A DNA stretch of 64,000 bases from assembly GCA_025526935.1 (NCBI GenBank), contig JAHLKD010000101.1, positions 1 to 64,000 on the forward strand. Reading direction: 5' to 3'. The position numbers and the translations under genes were made by a program. Source of the DNA: Cladochytrium replicatum (taxonomy: Eukaryota > Chytridiomycota > Chytridiomycetes > Cladochytriales > Cladochytriaceae). Shown in pieces: positions 44,182-55,308 of this stretch. The first letter of the stretch is position 1. Each line of letters begins with the position of its first letter. Below the pieces are notes generated by a model. The model saw only the letters and a program-made list of their open reading frames with translations, was not told the DNA's origin and did no database searches.

Positions 44182-44539
44182 TCACAAGAGCAAGACAAAC
44201 TTAGTGGTGACACCATCTTGGCTCTGAAAGATTAAAAGCCGATGTTAGTTTATGTTCGTGTCGTCACATCAATCAAACTCACGTAGTCCAAGGTGGATTT
44301 GGAGCCACCGAAGCTGATGGTAAGTTCACTCTGGACCGAAGCAGCAAGGGAGTTGCCGATAGCTCCGAAGATGGCGAGAATGGAAGCACCGTTGAGCTTG
44401 AGGTTGAGCTTCAAGTCAGGGGAAACAGCGGTGGGGGTGGTGAAGCGGGAGACATCAGTGTCGAGAGTGCCAATAAGCTTGTTCCTGTAGACAAGCGATG
44501 CCTTGACGTAGGTGATGTCGGTCGGAGCGTCGACGGTGT
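44182..44539 (-). CDS. 3' exons of a small protein of unknown function (5' end unresolved)
   Basis: Two well-supported 3' exons, 44539-44283 and 44223-44182, separated by a 59-nt intron (GTGAGT...TTTCAG). They encode DTVDAPTDITYVKASLVYRN, LIGTLDTDVSRFTTP, LKLNLKLNGASILAIFGAIG and FGGSKSTLDY, then SQDGVTTKFVLLL and a stop. The pattern of short beta strands with a hydrophobic centre suggests a small secreted or lipid-contacting fold, but nothing is recognised. The acceptor at 44540 (CTCCAACAG) needs an upstream phase-1 exon that I could not identify in 44540-44880. A TATA-like box lies at 44883-44890. Confidence 0.5.
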
Positions 44540-44882
44540 CTGTTGGAGGAGTACAAAAGGTGCTCCTGTATTTGGTGGTGGCTCGACGCTAAATGCAGGC
44601 AATTCTAGCCACAAGGCCAGATCTTGCTCTCGCAAGCATGGCGAACAACCCCTCCGAACACAGCGTTCGACCACAAGCAATGTTTTAGCACTGTGAGCGT
44701 GAAGAGAGTTTCTGCCCGCTGTATCACACTCGAGCATGGAATATGGAAGGCAGGCGTTTTGTGCGGCGGCTCGAGTTGATTTGGATCAACAATTCCTGGT
44801 TGATCTTGTACTACGCAATTCTGGTCGGTGCACACTTTAAGCAATAATAGTCTGGGTTAGCAACATTACGTCCCCGCCGGCA

Positions 44883-44890
44883 TTTATATA
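44883..44890 (-). promoter_or_regulatory. TATA-like box (TATATAAA)
   Basis: Minus-strand TATATAAA about 345 bases upstream of the first confident exon of the small unknown gene. It is well placed for a short 5' leader plus one or two missing upstream exons. Confidence 0.45.
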
Positions 44891-44990
44891 TTTGTACCAG
44901 CTGACAAGAGAACTCATATTAAGCAGCAAATCAGACTGCACGACTGAACTTTAAACAGAACTTGTCATAACATCAACCCCATGAAGAGCA

Positions 44991-45661
44991 TCAGTAGTAG
45001 CCATAACCTCCCCAAACATTTGGATACCCATCGTAGCGAGCAACAGAGCCCCGGACAGGACCGATATTGACGTCGTGGAACTTCTTAAAGATCTTGTTCT
45101 ATAGCCCAAACAATCAGATTCCTAGTCATGTCCGTCATGATCTAATCTGACTTCGCTCACCTTGTGGACAAAAATCTTCTTTGGGGCATAGTATCCAAAG
45201 CGAGAGTATCCGAATCCAACGTAGCGACCGTAGCCTCCGTAGCCGCCGTATCCACCGTAGCCGCCGTACGGGCCAGGCGCCTCAACCTCAGGCCCATACC
45301 CAGCAGCCTGCATGTCCTCCGAACCATAGTCATCTCCTCCAAACTCACCAGCGTTATCCCGCCCATCGCCACCACGGGAATCTTCCGGGAACTCGTCAGC
45401 GTAGCCTCCACGTCCGCCGTAGTAGACCGGGAACCGTCCAAGGGGAGCTTCATAGTCGTCGTAACCGCCAGGTCCACCGCGACCGGGTCGCTGGCCCATA
45501 CCGTCGCGCTCACGGTCTTCTGGGCCTTGGGCTGGGAATACGCTGCCCATGGGTGTGTTGGTGGGGCTGGGATCAGTTGCGGAGACAATGGAAGGGGTCA
45601 AGGCGATGGCGAGGAAGCCGGCGAGGTAAACGAAGGCCGTTAATCCGCGCATGGTTTTCAT
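44991..45661 (-). CDS. Secreted Gly/Tyr-rich protein, copy 1 of a paralogous pair
   Basis: Exons 45661-45161 and 45098-44991 (62-nt intron, AAG|GTGAGC ... TATAG|AAC), 202 residues. A signal peptide (GLTAFVYLAGFLAIALTPSI then VSA) is followed by an acidic, Gly/Asp/Arg-rich region (RPGRGGPGGYDDYE, GGDDYGSEDM), a GGYGGYGGYGGYG repeat, and a conserved C-terminal block: YYAPKKIFVHK, intron, NKIFKKFHDVNIGPVRGSVA, ending in WGGYGYY. The same block, with the intron at the same codon, occurs in the gene at 60804. No known domain. It looks like a small secreted structural or cell-surface protein; function unknown. Confidence 0.8.
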
Positions 45662-46195
45662 GGTTTTCGGAAACTGGAGCGGAGCCGAAATCCTGTTTTT
45701 GATGTGGTAGTTTGTTTGGATGTGCGATTGGTTGAAATCGTCACACTAAAGCTCGCCTGGCAAGTGGCGGTCGAAACATGAGGATATGTAGGTGTTTTTA
45801 TTCTGTTTTGTGGCCAAGTTATACTTTTAAGAAGCTCAAGCTCTGACCCTGCGAAATAGCTTGCTTCCCGCGAGCCAACAGAAAGCTTTCAATTGTAGAC
45901 TGTTGACTTTCAATGGGTTGCACATCTGACCTGAATACATACACAAATTTAACACACACCAACCAATTTTTCAAAAAACCAAAATCCAGGAATTATTTTG
46001 AGCTGTTTTCGAGGGACGGAACAAATTGAAATTGTCTGGTTGGAGTAAACAGCGGCTTCTACACTGATAACAACTAAAAACCACAATAATGACACGTTGG
46101 GAACTCTCGATTACCCTCCAGATTCTCTTCCTTAAACAACATCAATAAAAACGATAACTTCTCAAATAAAAGCAAGAAAAATCCCCCACAAAATT
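45662..46195. other. Intergenic between the Gly/Tyr-rich gene and the GUCD1-like gene
   Basis: About 530 bases. It should hold the promoter of the Gly/Tyr-rich gene and the 3' end of the GUCD1-like transcript, since both genes are on the minus strand. No repeat or further open frame of note. Confidence 0.4.
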
Positions 46196-48827
46196 TCACC
46201 GCACTCGAATAACAATACAATCATGGTCAGTCCCCGACGCACAACGAGCCTTCTCCATATCATCCGTCGACATTGCACAAAGCTCCGCCGTCGTTCCGGG
46301 TTCCCTGTACAAGAACACGTCCTCTTCGGGGTCATACCCAACCAGAAACACATAATGTCCCACGAACTCCTCATCCTTTTCTCCTCCCATCGCGGACGGG
46401 GGCGTATAGTTCCTCCTGTGCATACCACCCGGTCCTTGCCCGCGTCCCGCGTTCCCAATTCCACGTTTCGAAGGGCTTGACCCTTGTTTCTGCTGCTCAC
46501 TATGTGCGCGTTGGAAGTGGAACTTGTGCTCCGTGGCGACTTCCCCACTAGAAACCGACCCGGACCCACTCGAACTCCTCTCCCTCTCCATCCTCCGCAA
46601 CGGACTCCCGCCTCGACTCACGCTCCCGGTGCATTTCCACCCGACAACGGTCTCCTTCGACTGCGCCGATGAGCCCGCGAACCACGACGGGCGTCTTGAG
46701 CTCGTGCTGGCTTCCGGGATCTGCATCACAGGATACGAGATGGTTTCGACGGGTCCGTCCCAGCCCGCGTCTACGGCGACGTCGAGATCCACAGCGAGCG
46801 GCGGTGTGTGGAACCCACTCGCTTCGGTCATGTCGCTTCCTTCAACCTGCACTCGCAGGTCCGGGACCGGATGCGACTCGAAAAGTTGCGCGATGCTCCA
46901 CCGCAACGCGCTCCACAATGCCAGTCTCTGCGGTGGTTCAGCTGCATCCGCCCACGACTCGTCTTCTTCAGACACCGTCGTCGCCGTCCCCGTCTGGGCT
47001 TCCGCATCCCATCCTCCCGAAAGCTCGTCCAACGTCCGCGTAGAAGGTGCAGAGGTGTTGAGCAACTGCGACACAAACGCTGTGTCAAAAATCCTCGCAG
47101 CCGCAGTCGATATCATCTCCGTCACCGACGACAACGAGATCCGCCCGGTTGCCTCGCCCACATGCGAATCTCCGCTTCCCGCGTTTGACTCCAGCGGCTC
47201 CGACCCACCTGCGAAACCACCCCGCGGGTTTCAACAACACGTCCCTCATCCCTGGCAACCCAGACTCGTACATATTCCCCGCATTCCATATCCACCTCTT
47301 CTCACACCGACCTTCTTCCCTCCCAACCGAAGCCGGCATACGGACCCCAAGCCCCTTCGCCTTCGTTTTCCGCCTCCGTTTCGACCCGCAACAAAACAAA
47401 CTCGAAAATTCTGCGTCATCGACGCTCGAGCTACTCGACACGCTCTCCCTGTCCCTCCCGACACCGCACCGCGCGCACATCCCAACAGTCCCCGAAACCA
47501 TCATCTGCGGTCCCAAAATCACGGCATCCACGACCCTCGTCCCAATATCGTACCACCGCTCGAAAATCGCCTTGGCGTGGTCGGGCCTGATCTCGTCCTC
47601 GCCGCCAGTTGCAGCCGGCTGTATCTCGGAGACATACCCGCCCTCGTTCGCTTCCTCGCCCCCCGTCACATCCTCATCGAACTCCGACATCTCGTCGCGC
47701 TCGAGCAGACGCTCTTCGACATTCATCCGCCGCCGGCGCGCGTGCGAGTGTGAGACGAAGGAGGGTATGGGCGAGCTCGGGACGGAGCGGGAAGCGCCGC
47801 GCCGGTCGGGTTGCATGTGAAAGAGCATTTCGCGGAGTGAGCGATACCTGAAACGTTGGCCCGGTTGACCCTCCTGTGCGATTGTTGAGAGGGAGGGGAT
47901 TGGGACTGGGGAGGAGAAGAGTGGATTGGGTGGGGGTATCGGTGACGACGATTGAGTTGGATCCTTGTTTCGTTTTTTTGTCGCTCGGTCGAGGGGTCTG
48001 GCGTTGCGCATTGGACGTTCCGAAATTGGGAGATTGCGGAAGCGAGGGCGGTCTCCTGATATCCCGGCCGGATTCGGCCGTCCTTCTCGTTGAGCCAATT
48101 CCCCAGCCTGCTTCGTCCATCGACTCCTCGAGCTGCGCCGATGACGAAGATGGTGAGTTGTTATCACTCCATCCAATCCACCGCCCCCATCCATGCAGAA
48201 GCGCGAATCCACGACGATCGCGTTTCGCGAGCACTGTGCATAATTTAAATTCACTAGCACGATTGCCACAAATCTCTCGCTTCTTAGGAATCGTCTCAAA
48301 TCGTCCAACTTTAACATCATCTGCACCACACGCACACCGGCATCCTTTGCAGCAGCGAAGAGCGAGTGGATCAGGGTTGATCGACTTGGAGTGTTCCGTC
48401 GCCGTTGTAGATTGGCGATTTGACGTTATCCCAGTTCACACCAATGTATGACGTGTAATAAGCTGTCAGAAAGAAAGAGTCATGTTGAGCAAAGGACACC
48501 CCATTTGATCTTGTTGTTGACATACTAAAATCCTCAACTCCATATCGTTTGAGGAGATATGCAACATCGATAGTCCAGATCGATGTCACGCCAATTACAT
48601 TGCTCAGTTCGACGGGCGAGTATTTTCGCGACCCCAGCGCGGTGAGCACCATGGAAGTGCACGCGAGCCCGCAGTCCCAAGATGTCACCTTTCGTTAAAC
48701 AGCGTAGTTTTAGTACTTGAATGGCGTGACAGACGAGGAATGAATGTACCTGCTGGTGATGTGGGACAAGTTTAACAATCTCTGGCAAATTGGACGGTAT
48801 GTTGACACCCATTCCAAGGGAGGTCAT
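46196..48827 (-). CDS. GUCD1-like (guanylyl cyclase domain-containing 1 family) protein with large insertion
   Basis: Start at ATG 48827 (MTSLGMGVNIPSNLPEIVKL). After an intron the conserved papain-like core appears: VPHHQQ joined to VTSWDCGLACTSMVL, with Cys in WDCG as the predicted nucleophile position, then TSIWTIDVAYLLKRYGVEDF, YYTSYIGVNW, SLFAAAKDAGVRVVQ and RRFLRSERFVAIVLVNLN. About 600 residues later come EFVGHYVFLVGYDPEEDVFL with the expected catalytic His, then MEKARCASGTDHDCIVIRV and the stop at 46196. Between the two halves lies a disordered Ser/Pro/Arg-rich insertion that animal GUCD1 lacks. The reading frame changes between WDN and SLFA (about 48400) and again near 47180 without an obvious intron, so the exon model there is provisional. 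Confidence 0.72.
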
Positions 48828-50174
48828 TTATTAAAGAAAGTGGTGTGCCGTTGTGTGTGCATGCAATAGTTCGAGATGTTGTGTGTATGTTTGTCTGTAA
48901 ACTTCCGTATGATGATGCAATACGAACTATTTGCGAACAAAAGAGAGATTGATGATGGTCCAAACTAGCGAGTGTCGGGTCCGGCGACACCACACCAACA
49001 GATACCGCTGCCCACGTACCTTTATATCAAACTACGTCAATGATGTGAGTGTCAATAGGGTCGGCCCGTTGCCTCTGGTCGAAATTATTTTTTTGTACTC
49101 CAGACTTTTCAAGGGACCTGTTGGCGACACGGTGACACGTCGGCCGTGATGCACAGGATCATCTCAGGCAGCGACAGCCTAACACCGAAACTGTAAATGC
49201 TCATTGGGATATTTGGGTTGCAACTCTCGCTTAGTTGCTTAATCCGTTTGTTACCTTCGAGCCACCGGTTTCATAGGTTCAAATTCATGTGAAAACGGGA
49301 GCATCACAGGGAGACATGTGTTCTAGTCTGGAAATCAAAGATCGCTCACCAGCTGGGTAGCCGTGATTTCAACGGTTGCGCATTTGACCTGATGATGATG
49401 ATAATTAAACGACGCTCCGTGCCATGAATGAGATCAGCGGAAAATCAGCATAAGTCGATATGATGATTGCGACAGGACAGAAGCAAAGTCAAGATCAAGG
49501 CAATGATCTTGCTCATGTCATGAGCCTTTGTGCCGTTCAAACCTCCGCCCGTTACACAGGCTTTTTTCGCACGGGCTGGTGAGGAGGGTCGGATGCTCGT
49601 TGCTGCAGCGGTGAGTAGTGGTCTGTCGACTTCTTCTCACACCGACATCGATTCAAGCCATTTAAAACGGACTGGCCCTCCCCCTCTTCGCTTTCATTCC
49701 CAAAAAAGAATCGGAAACAGAAAAGCAGCTCTGACCGCTTCTGCCACTCTTTGCTGGAATTCTTTCGTTGAGATTGGCCAAGCGATGGGATGGTGGACGG
49801 CTTTGGGTGATTCCACAAAAACTAAAATTTTGTTGGGACAAAACCCGTTCGACCATTGCTATCGTTTTACCTCCTCCTCTTGATCTCGATGTGATCTGTT
49901 CCGAGAGAGCGAGAAAGTCGCTGGGTTTGCGGTCGTCGACTTGTTCTCACTGTCTGAACTCGACCGTAATTCACGATTTTCATTTTCACTTTCCTGTTAT
50001 AATATTCATCAGTTCCGAAATCATCTAGACGCTAAGTCGAAGACTTTCAGCTAGTAGAAACTCTTTCGACCTTGATCTAGTTGATTTCCTCTTGATTGCC
50101 TCCAGAACCCCACGACCAGAGACCCACGAATTCCCTACTCCGAGTTGTAACCTGAACTTGTGCCTTCTCTGAGC
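48828..50174. other. 1.35 kb divergent intergenic region, no gene seen
   Basis: Lies between the minus-strand GUCD1-like gene and the plus-strand gamma-glutamyltranspeptidase. Open frames such as 49530-49883 have no ATG/Kozak context, splice pattern or domain. The last 300 bases are pyrimidine-rich on the plus strand (49860-50170), as expected for a promoter and leader. Confidence 0.45.
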
Positions 50175-52109
50175 ATGTCTGCCGCTACGAACCCTTTCAA
50201 CTCGCGTCGTTCGCCAGTCTACTCGCGCTACGGCATCGTCGCAACCTCTCAGGTACAACCACTACTTACAAGGTAGATATCTGCATGCAAATCTGACTTA
50301 AATGTGGCTAGCCCCTGGCGACGGAAGCGGGTTTAGAGATCCTCAGGAAGGGCGGAAACGCTGTAGATGCCGCCGTCGCCGCCGCCGCAGCTCTCAACGT
50401 CACCGAACCAGGCAGCACCGGTATCGGAGGCGACATGTTTCTCGTACTTACACCTGACCGTCTATCCCCACCTAAAATCTAACTATTCACATTTATAGCT
50501 CTTTTACAATGCGAAAGACAAGTCCGTGAAAGGACTCAACGCCTCCGGCCGTGCCCCGGGGAAGCTCACCCTCGACTACGCAAAGAACGTATTGGGTCTC
50601 ACGGGTTCAAGTATCCCCGCTTCGAACATCAACTCCGTCACTGTCCCTGGCGCTGCTCAAGGCTGGTACGACTCTTTGAAATATTTTGGGTCGGGGAAGT
50701 TGACGCTCGAGGACGTGCTTGCCCCTGCGATCCGTATCGCCGAAGACGGATTCCCTGTATCGGATATCAGTGCGCTGCAGTGGATCGGAAGCGAGAAGCT
50801 GTTGAAAGAAGCGTCGGAGAATGGAGGCGAGATGCTGTTGGATGGGAAGGCGCCCCGAACCGGAGAGATCATGCGCAATCCCACCCTCGCGCAGTAAGCT
50901 TGCACAAACTCAATTTGAACAATTCAAGCTTATAATTCATTTTCTTTTCAGGACATTCAGGACGCTCGCGAAAGAAGGGCGCGACGGATTCTACAAGGGC
51001 CGCATTGCAGACGAGATCATAGCGCTGGTGGCCTCCAAAGGCGGCGTCATGACCCACGAGGACCTCGCCAACCACACATCCACACTCGTCGACCCGGTCT
51101 CCATCGACTACGACGATAAAATCACGCTCCACGAATGTCCTCCGAATGGCCAAGGCATCGTCGCTCTCCAAGCCCTCGGAATCATCGAGGCGCTCCAAAA
51201 CACCGGCCGCATCCCGCGCCTGGGCACCGGTGACATGGTCCCCGGAAACCCAAAGTACGTCCATGTCATCATCGAAGCCTTGCGGCTGGCGTTTGCGGAC
51301 GCGAATGCGTTCGTTGCGGACCCCGAGAAGGTGAATGTGCCGGTGCAGGGGATGATCGACAAGGAGTATCTCAAGAAACGCAGCGAGTTGATCAATCTTG
51401 AAAAGGCGACTGTGGACCCTGTTGAGGGGAGCCCGAAGTTTAGCACCGATACCGTGTACTTTGCAACGTCCGACACAGAAGGCAACGCGTGCTCCTTCAT
51501 CATTTCAAACTACATGGGTTTCGGCACCGTAAGTGAACTGCTAGAAGAATTTGCTTTGCTTCTGTTTAAACGCCTTCTATACAGGGCGCGATCCCCAAAG
51601 GCTGCGGCTTCACCCTCCAAAACCGCGGGTCCAACTTCGTCCTCACCCCTCCGACGCACCCGAACGTCCTAGCACCCAACAAACGCCCCTACCACACCAT
51701 CATCCCCGCCATGGCGACCTACAAATCCTCGAATGACCTCTACCTCTCCTTCGGCGTCATGGGCGGCTTTATGCAGCCGCAGGGACACCTCCAGGTTCTC
51801 CTGAACCTCTACCACCACGGCGACGACCCGCAGCGCGCGCTTGACGCGCCGAGGCTGTGTCTGCACCCGACGATGGACACGCAGGGCGGGGCGGTGCAGG
51901 TTGAGGAAGGGATCGTTGGGGACGTGGAGGAGTTAAGGAAGATGGGTCATCATGTTGTGGTCTTGAACGGGTGGGGGAGGCAGCAGGTTGGACGCGGGCA
52001 AGTGATTGAGAGGAAGGTGGTGGCGAGTCGGGGGAAGGAGGGGGGAGAAGCTGTGTGGGTTGCGGGGAGCGACCCGAGGGCCGACGGGTTTGCGGGCGCG
52101 CTCATCTGA
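50175..52109 (+). CDS. Gamma-glutamyltranspeptidase (YwrD-type GGT)
   Basis: Five exons: 50175-50252, 50312-50443, 50499-50893, 50952-51528 and 51585-52109, with introns of 55-59 nt. The protein of about 568 residues starts [20 protein letters not shown]. Family blocks are [50 protein letters not shown], the autocleavage region [20 protein letters not shown] with the presumed nucleophile Thr in DTVYF, FGTGAIP, and [13 protein letters not shown] with [18 protein letters not shown]. No signal peptide is seen, so it may be cytosolic, unlike secreted GGTs. The family hydrolyses or transfers gamma-glutamyl groups from glutathione. It lies directly upstream of two MGST3-type sequences. Confidence 0.9.
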
Positions 52110-52368
52110 GCCAATGATGCAACGGGATCTATGAAAATCACTTCGGTGCAAAGTGACATGCATGGCTGTAACAACACTAGATGCGATCGTATGTGAACAT
52201 TTTACGGCGTTGAGCGATCAGTCTATTGATCCAGAATTCTCCCAAACATTTTACAACGGAATATCAGTCCCCAACCCCCCACGCCTGGGCCGTAGCTAAG
52301 TCGTACGCGTTGCAGAATATCCCATAAACGACTGGCACTAATATATAAATAAAATATCCCGAAGGCTT

Positions 52369-53056
52369 CCAGATCACTCTGGTCGGAGCATGGCTATCGA
52401 AGTTCCGAAGGCAAGTCGGACTCGAGTACCCAGACATGGGCAACGGTGCGTCGAGGGGCTTGAGATTTCGATTCTCCAGTGAGAAAACTGTTTCCTTTCT
52501 CAACAGGACGCTGCACCGCAAAGGGTAAACATATTCCGGTGGTGCATGATTTAAGACGTGTCTCTGATCTTTGATTTCTACATTTCAGTAGAAGATCTTC
52601 AACAGCGCGCAGGTAAAGTTCTCCTCAATCCTCTGAATTTTTGTTGTGATTCTCACATTCTTCCCCTTCCCCCCTCGAATGAACTCCACGTCAACAGCTT
52701 GTAATTTCAGTCTATCTAAATTTTTCGTCCCATCTTACCCCTTGAACAATTTAGCCCTACACTACCTCGGTCGTGCGCCCTCTCATCAGCGGGCTCCTCC
52801 AGCCCAAAGTTACCGCCGGCCTCGCGGTTTCACACATGGCTGGTTGTTTCCTGTACGGGAAGCGGTTACATGTCCCTGGTTGGCCCCAAGATATTGGACA
52901 AGTGGATTTATTTCAGTTCATGTTTTTGACGGAGCGCAACGTCATTGGTATATTGCATCGCTACCGTGGTTCTCGGTTGGTTCACATTTCTGTGCTCTCG
53001 TGGATGCGGCTCCTTTTATTGGTGCATGCGATGCTCATTGCAAAGTGCGAACAATA
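52369..53056 (+). pseudogene. Dead tandem copy of the MGST3-type MAPEG gene
   Basis: Parallel to the intact gene downstream. At 52369-52445 the sequence matches its second exon (FQITLVGAW... EYPDMGN). At about 52588-52612 an exon equivalent reads TAG AAG ATC TTC AAC where the intact copy has TGG AAG ATT TTC AAC, so the Trp codon is a stop. At about 52756-52890 the LISGL-QPKVTAGLAVS region is present with a deletion before it. At 52980-53010 the VASLSW region remains. The first coding exon is absent. It is a clear recent tandem duplicate that has decayed. Confidence 0.85.
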
Positions 53057-53294
53057 GTTTCTAATTTTCCGAATAGAATTATGTTAGTATAAATCGAACC
53101 AAAGCAACTCCCGTCGATTCCAAGATAAGGTTCAACCAGCACTTTTATACGTCAGACCCCAGGTTCCGAACGGACCCCAACCCCCCACCCCCACCAATAC
53201 AATTAAAAAAGAAAAAACAAAATAATTTCTTTTCTGTATTGCGGGGTAATAAAGGAGTTACAATCACCCTGAAGGATAACAGTAAAGCAACAGA

Positions 53295-54126
53295 ATGTCC
53301 CTCGTCATCTCGAAAGACTACGCCTATGTTCTGCTCTCCGCCGTCGCTATGAGTATGCACTCACATACTAAACTGGCACTCGATCTGGGACTCATTTTGT
53401 TGCGACAGGCTTCCAGATCACTCTGGTCGGTGCATGGCCGGGAAAGTTCCGCAGGCAATTTGGACTGGAGTACCCGGACATGGGCAACGGTAGACGCCAT
53501 GAATGGTCTTTGCTTCATGGATGTTCTGAAGGATTGAATGGTTTTTGTAGGTCGTCACTCTGGAAAACTCACCGACGACCAGGTAGCTTTCCTTACTCTA
53601 GTGCATTCCCCGAAACGAAATCGCTCATTTTTCCGTCTTGTTTTGCAGTGGAAGATTTTCAACAATGCACAACGGTAAATGGATCGACCTGACGGGATTT
53701 GAACATGATCGATTTCCTCACATGCCTGTTCTGTAAATACGTTCTCCACAACTAGCGTCGTAAGTAGAGCGTTCGAGATCGAGTCTGCGCTCATTCTAAC
53801 TCCTAATGATTACAGCACTACAACTACCTTGAGAACTTTGGCCCCAACATCGTCTGTCTTCTCATCAGCGGCCTGTTCCAGCCCAAGGTCACCGCCGGTC
53901 TCGCGGTCTCGTACATTGTCGGACGTTACTTGTACGGAAGCGGTTACATGTCCCAGGCTGGCCCTAAGGTTCGATATCGAAGTTTCAGCCTGCACTTCAT
54001 TTTTGAAACGGCCTTGGCTTTGCTTATTTTAAGGGTCGTTACCGTGGCTCGCTTTTCATTTACGTCGCTTCCCTCTCGTGGATCGGGATCAGCATGTACG
54101 GCTGTATTAAGATGCTCACGGCATGA
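53295..54126 (+). CDS. Microsomal glutathione S-transferase 3-like MAPEG protein
   Basis: Exons 53295-53352, 53409-53489, 53551-53582, 53649-53674, a predicted 4-nt microexon 53756-53759, 53816-53967 and a last exon from about 54036 to 54126. The protein of about 150 residues begins MSLVISKDYAYVLLSAVAMS and contains FGLEYPDMGNG, WKIFNNAQRVHYNYLENFGP, LISGLFQPKVTAGLAVSYIV, GRYLYGSGYMSQAGPKGRYR and a final helix. This matches MGST3, including the QRxHxNxLE segment. MAPEG proteins are four-helix membrane enzymes that use glutathione. Without the microexon the frame fails at the HYNYLE exon. A decayed copy lies just upstream. Confidence 0.85.
53756..53759 (+). other. Predicted 4-nucleotide microexon (CGTC)
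   Basis: The preceding exon ends CAA CG|GTAAAT and the next begins CAC TAC AAC after ATTACAG. They cannot join directly in frame. Between them CACAACTAG|CGTC|GTAAGT supplies exactly four bases, giving CGC GTC CAC TAC and the residues RVHYN expected for MGST3. The donor is a perfect GTAAGT. Confidence 0.7.
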
Positions 54127-54389
54127 TGGATATACTCTTCCTATCGTTGTTTGTATTTGGAATAGATTTGTGACGTCTCCCGAATACAATTGGTGAATTA
54201 CCGAGGCGGTTACATGTGTCCGTATCGCCCCGTCGTCAGTGTCAATTTTACATATGTGCCTTTGTTAAGCTGTACTTTCAGGTTTGATTTTGATTCCTAA
54301 GATCACGGTGACGACTCCAAAACAGTTTCTTAACATCATAGAAGTTGGGGCAAGTAGTGAAGAAACAGGTGAGTATTTGTTCCCAATTT

Positions 54390-55308
54390 CATTTGAAAGC
54401 CTGCTCCCAGTAGATGTCACGGAGCACCATCCAAGCACCAGCGTTTCCAGCGGATGGACCGCAGTACTGATAACCGCAGTCCCAAACTCCAACGTACAGC
54501 CCCATCTGGTTGTACGGTGTAAAACCACAGTTTTTGCACTCACGGATTCCGAGCCTTTTTCCAGCGGTGTTCGACACTGCAATGCTCATGTAATTTCCCT
54601 TGCGGTAAAAGGTGTAAGCATAGAACACCTTGTTTGGGTCGCTGGGCAACGAGAACGGTCCAGAGTACCAGCTTCCCGGCCTACCCCGGTGGAAAGCGTT
54701 GGGCGTAGCTCCAGGCGTGGACGAACTCGAGTGGTATAACTCAATGTCCAACTCGTCGCAAACGCCACCACTGTCCGCGCACTGTTTCTCGATCAGAGTC
54801 GCATACGAGTTCTTTCCCGGAGTGTCGGCACCGCGCATCCGTACAGTGATGCTGAAGTAGTTCAACTGAAAGCGGGCGTCATTGATCCACTGGGTGCCGG
54901 GGCCAAAAAGGCAGCGGCTGCTGGTTTGCCCATTGCTGTAGAAACGGTATCCGTCGCCTGAGTACAATTGCCGAGTTCCGTCGCACTCGCGCTCGTTAAA
55001 GTTGCCGTACGTCTTGCCGTTGGCCCAGTTGCGGTACGCTTTTGTGGTGAATGCACGCCGCTCGAGCGAGGTGATCTCGGTGGTGGCGTTGTCAGAATGG
55101 ATTTCTCCTTGGAGGAACTCGAAGGAGCGAACACGGGTAGCTTCGCCCTCCGCACGCGTTGCTTTGAGATCGGCTTCAGTGGTTACGTTTTCGAATGGTC
55201 TGTTAGGGATTGCAGACGATCAGGATGTGATCAGATGATGATGGAGCTTTCTACGTACAGAGCGCGTGTGAGTGAAGCAAAAACGACGAAAGCTGTGAAC
55301 AAATTCAT
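54390..55308 (-). CDS. Secreted GH16-like (concanavalin-fold) protein
   Basis: Exons 55308-55259 and 55199-54390 (59-nt intron, CT|GTACGT ... AACAG|A). About 286 residues. The first exon is a signal peptide (MNLFTAFVVFASLTRA). The mature protein has a polar propeptide-like stretch ending LERRAFTTK, possibly a dibasic processing site, then WANGKTYGNFNERECDGT and SGDGYRFYSNGQTSSRCLFG. The key block is CDELDIELYH, which fits the GH16 active-site pattern ExDxE, followed by YAYTFYRKGNYMSIAVSN and WDCGYQYCGPSAG. GH16 enzymes cut or transfer beta-glucans in fungal walls. Assignment rests on one motif plus beta-sandwich-like composition, so it is tentative. Confidence 0.6.

Noticed and set aside
46524-47753. 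409-codon plus-strand open frame opposite the GUCD1-like gene
   Set aside because: It is antisense to conserved GUCD1-like coding sequence and Pro/Arg/His-rich as expected of a shadow frame in GC-rich DNA.
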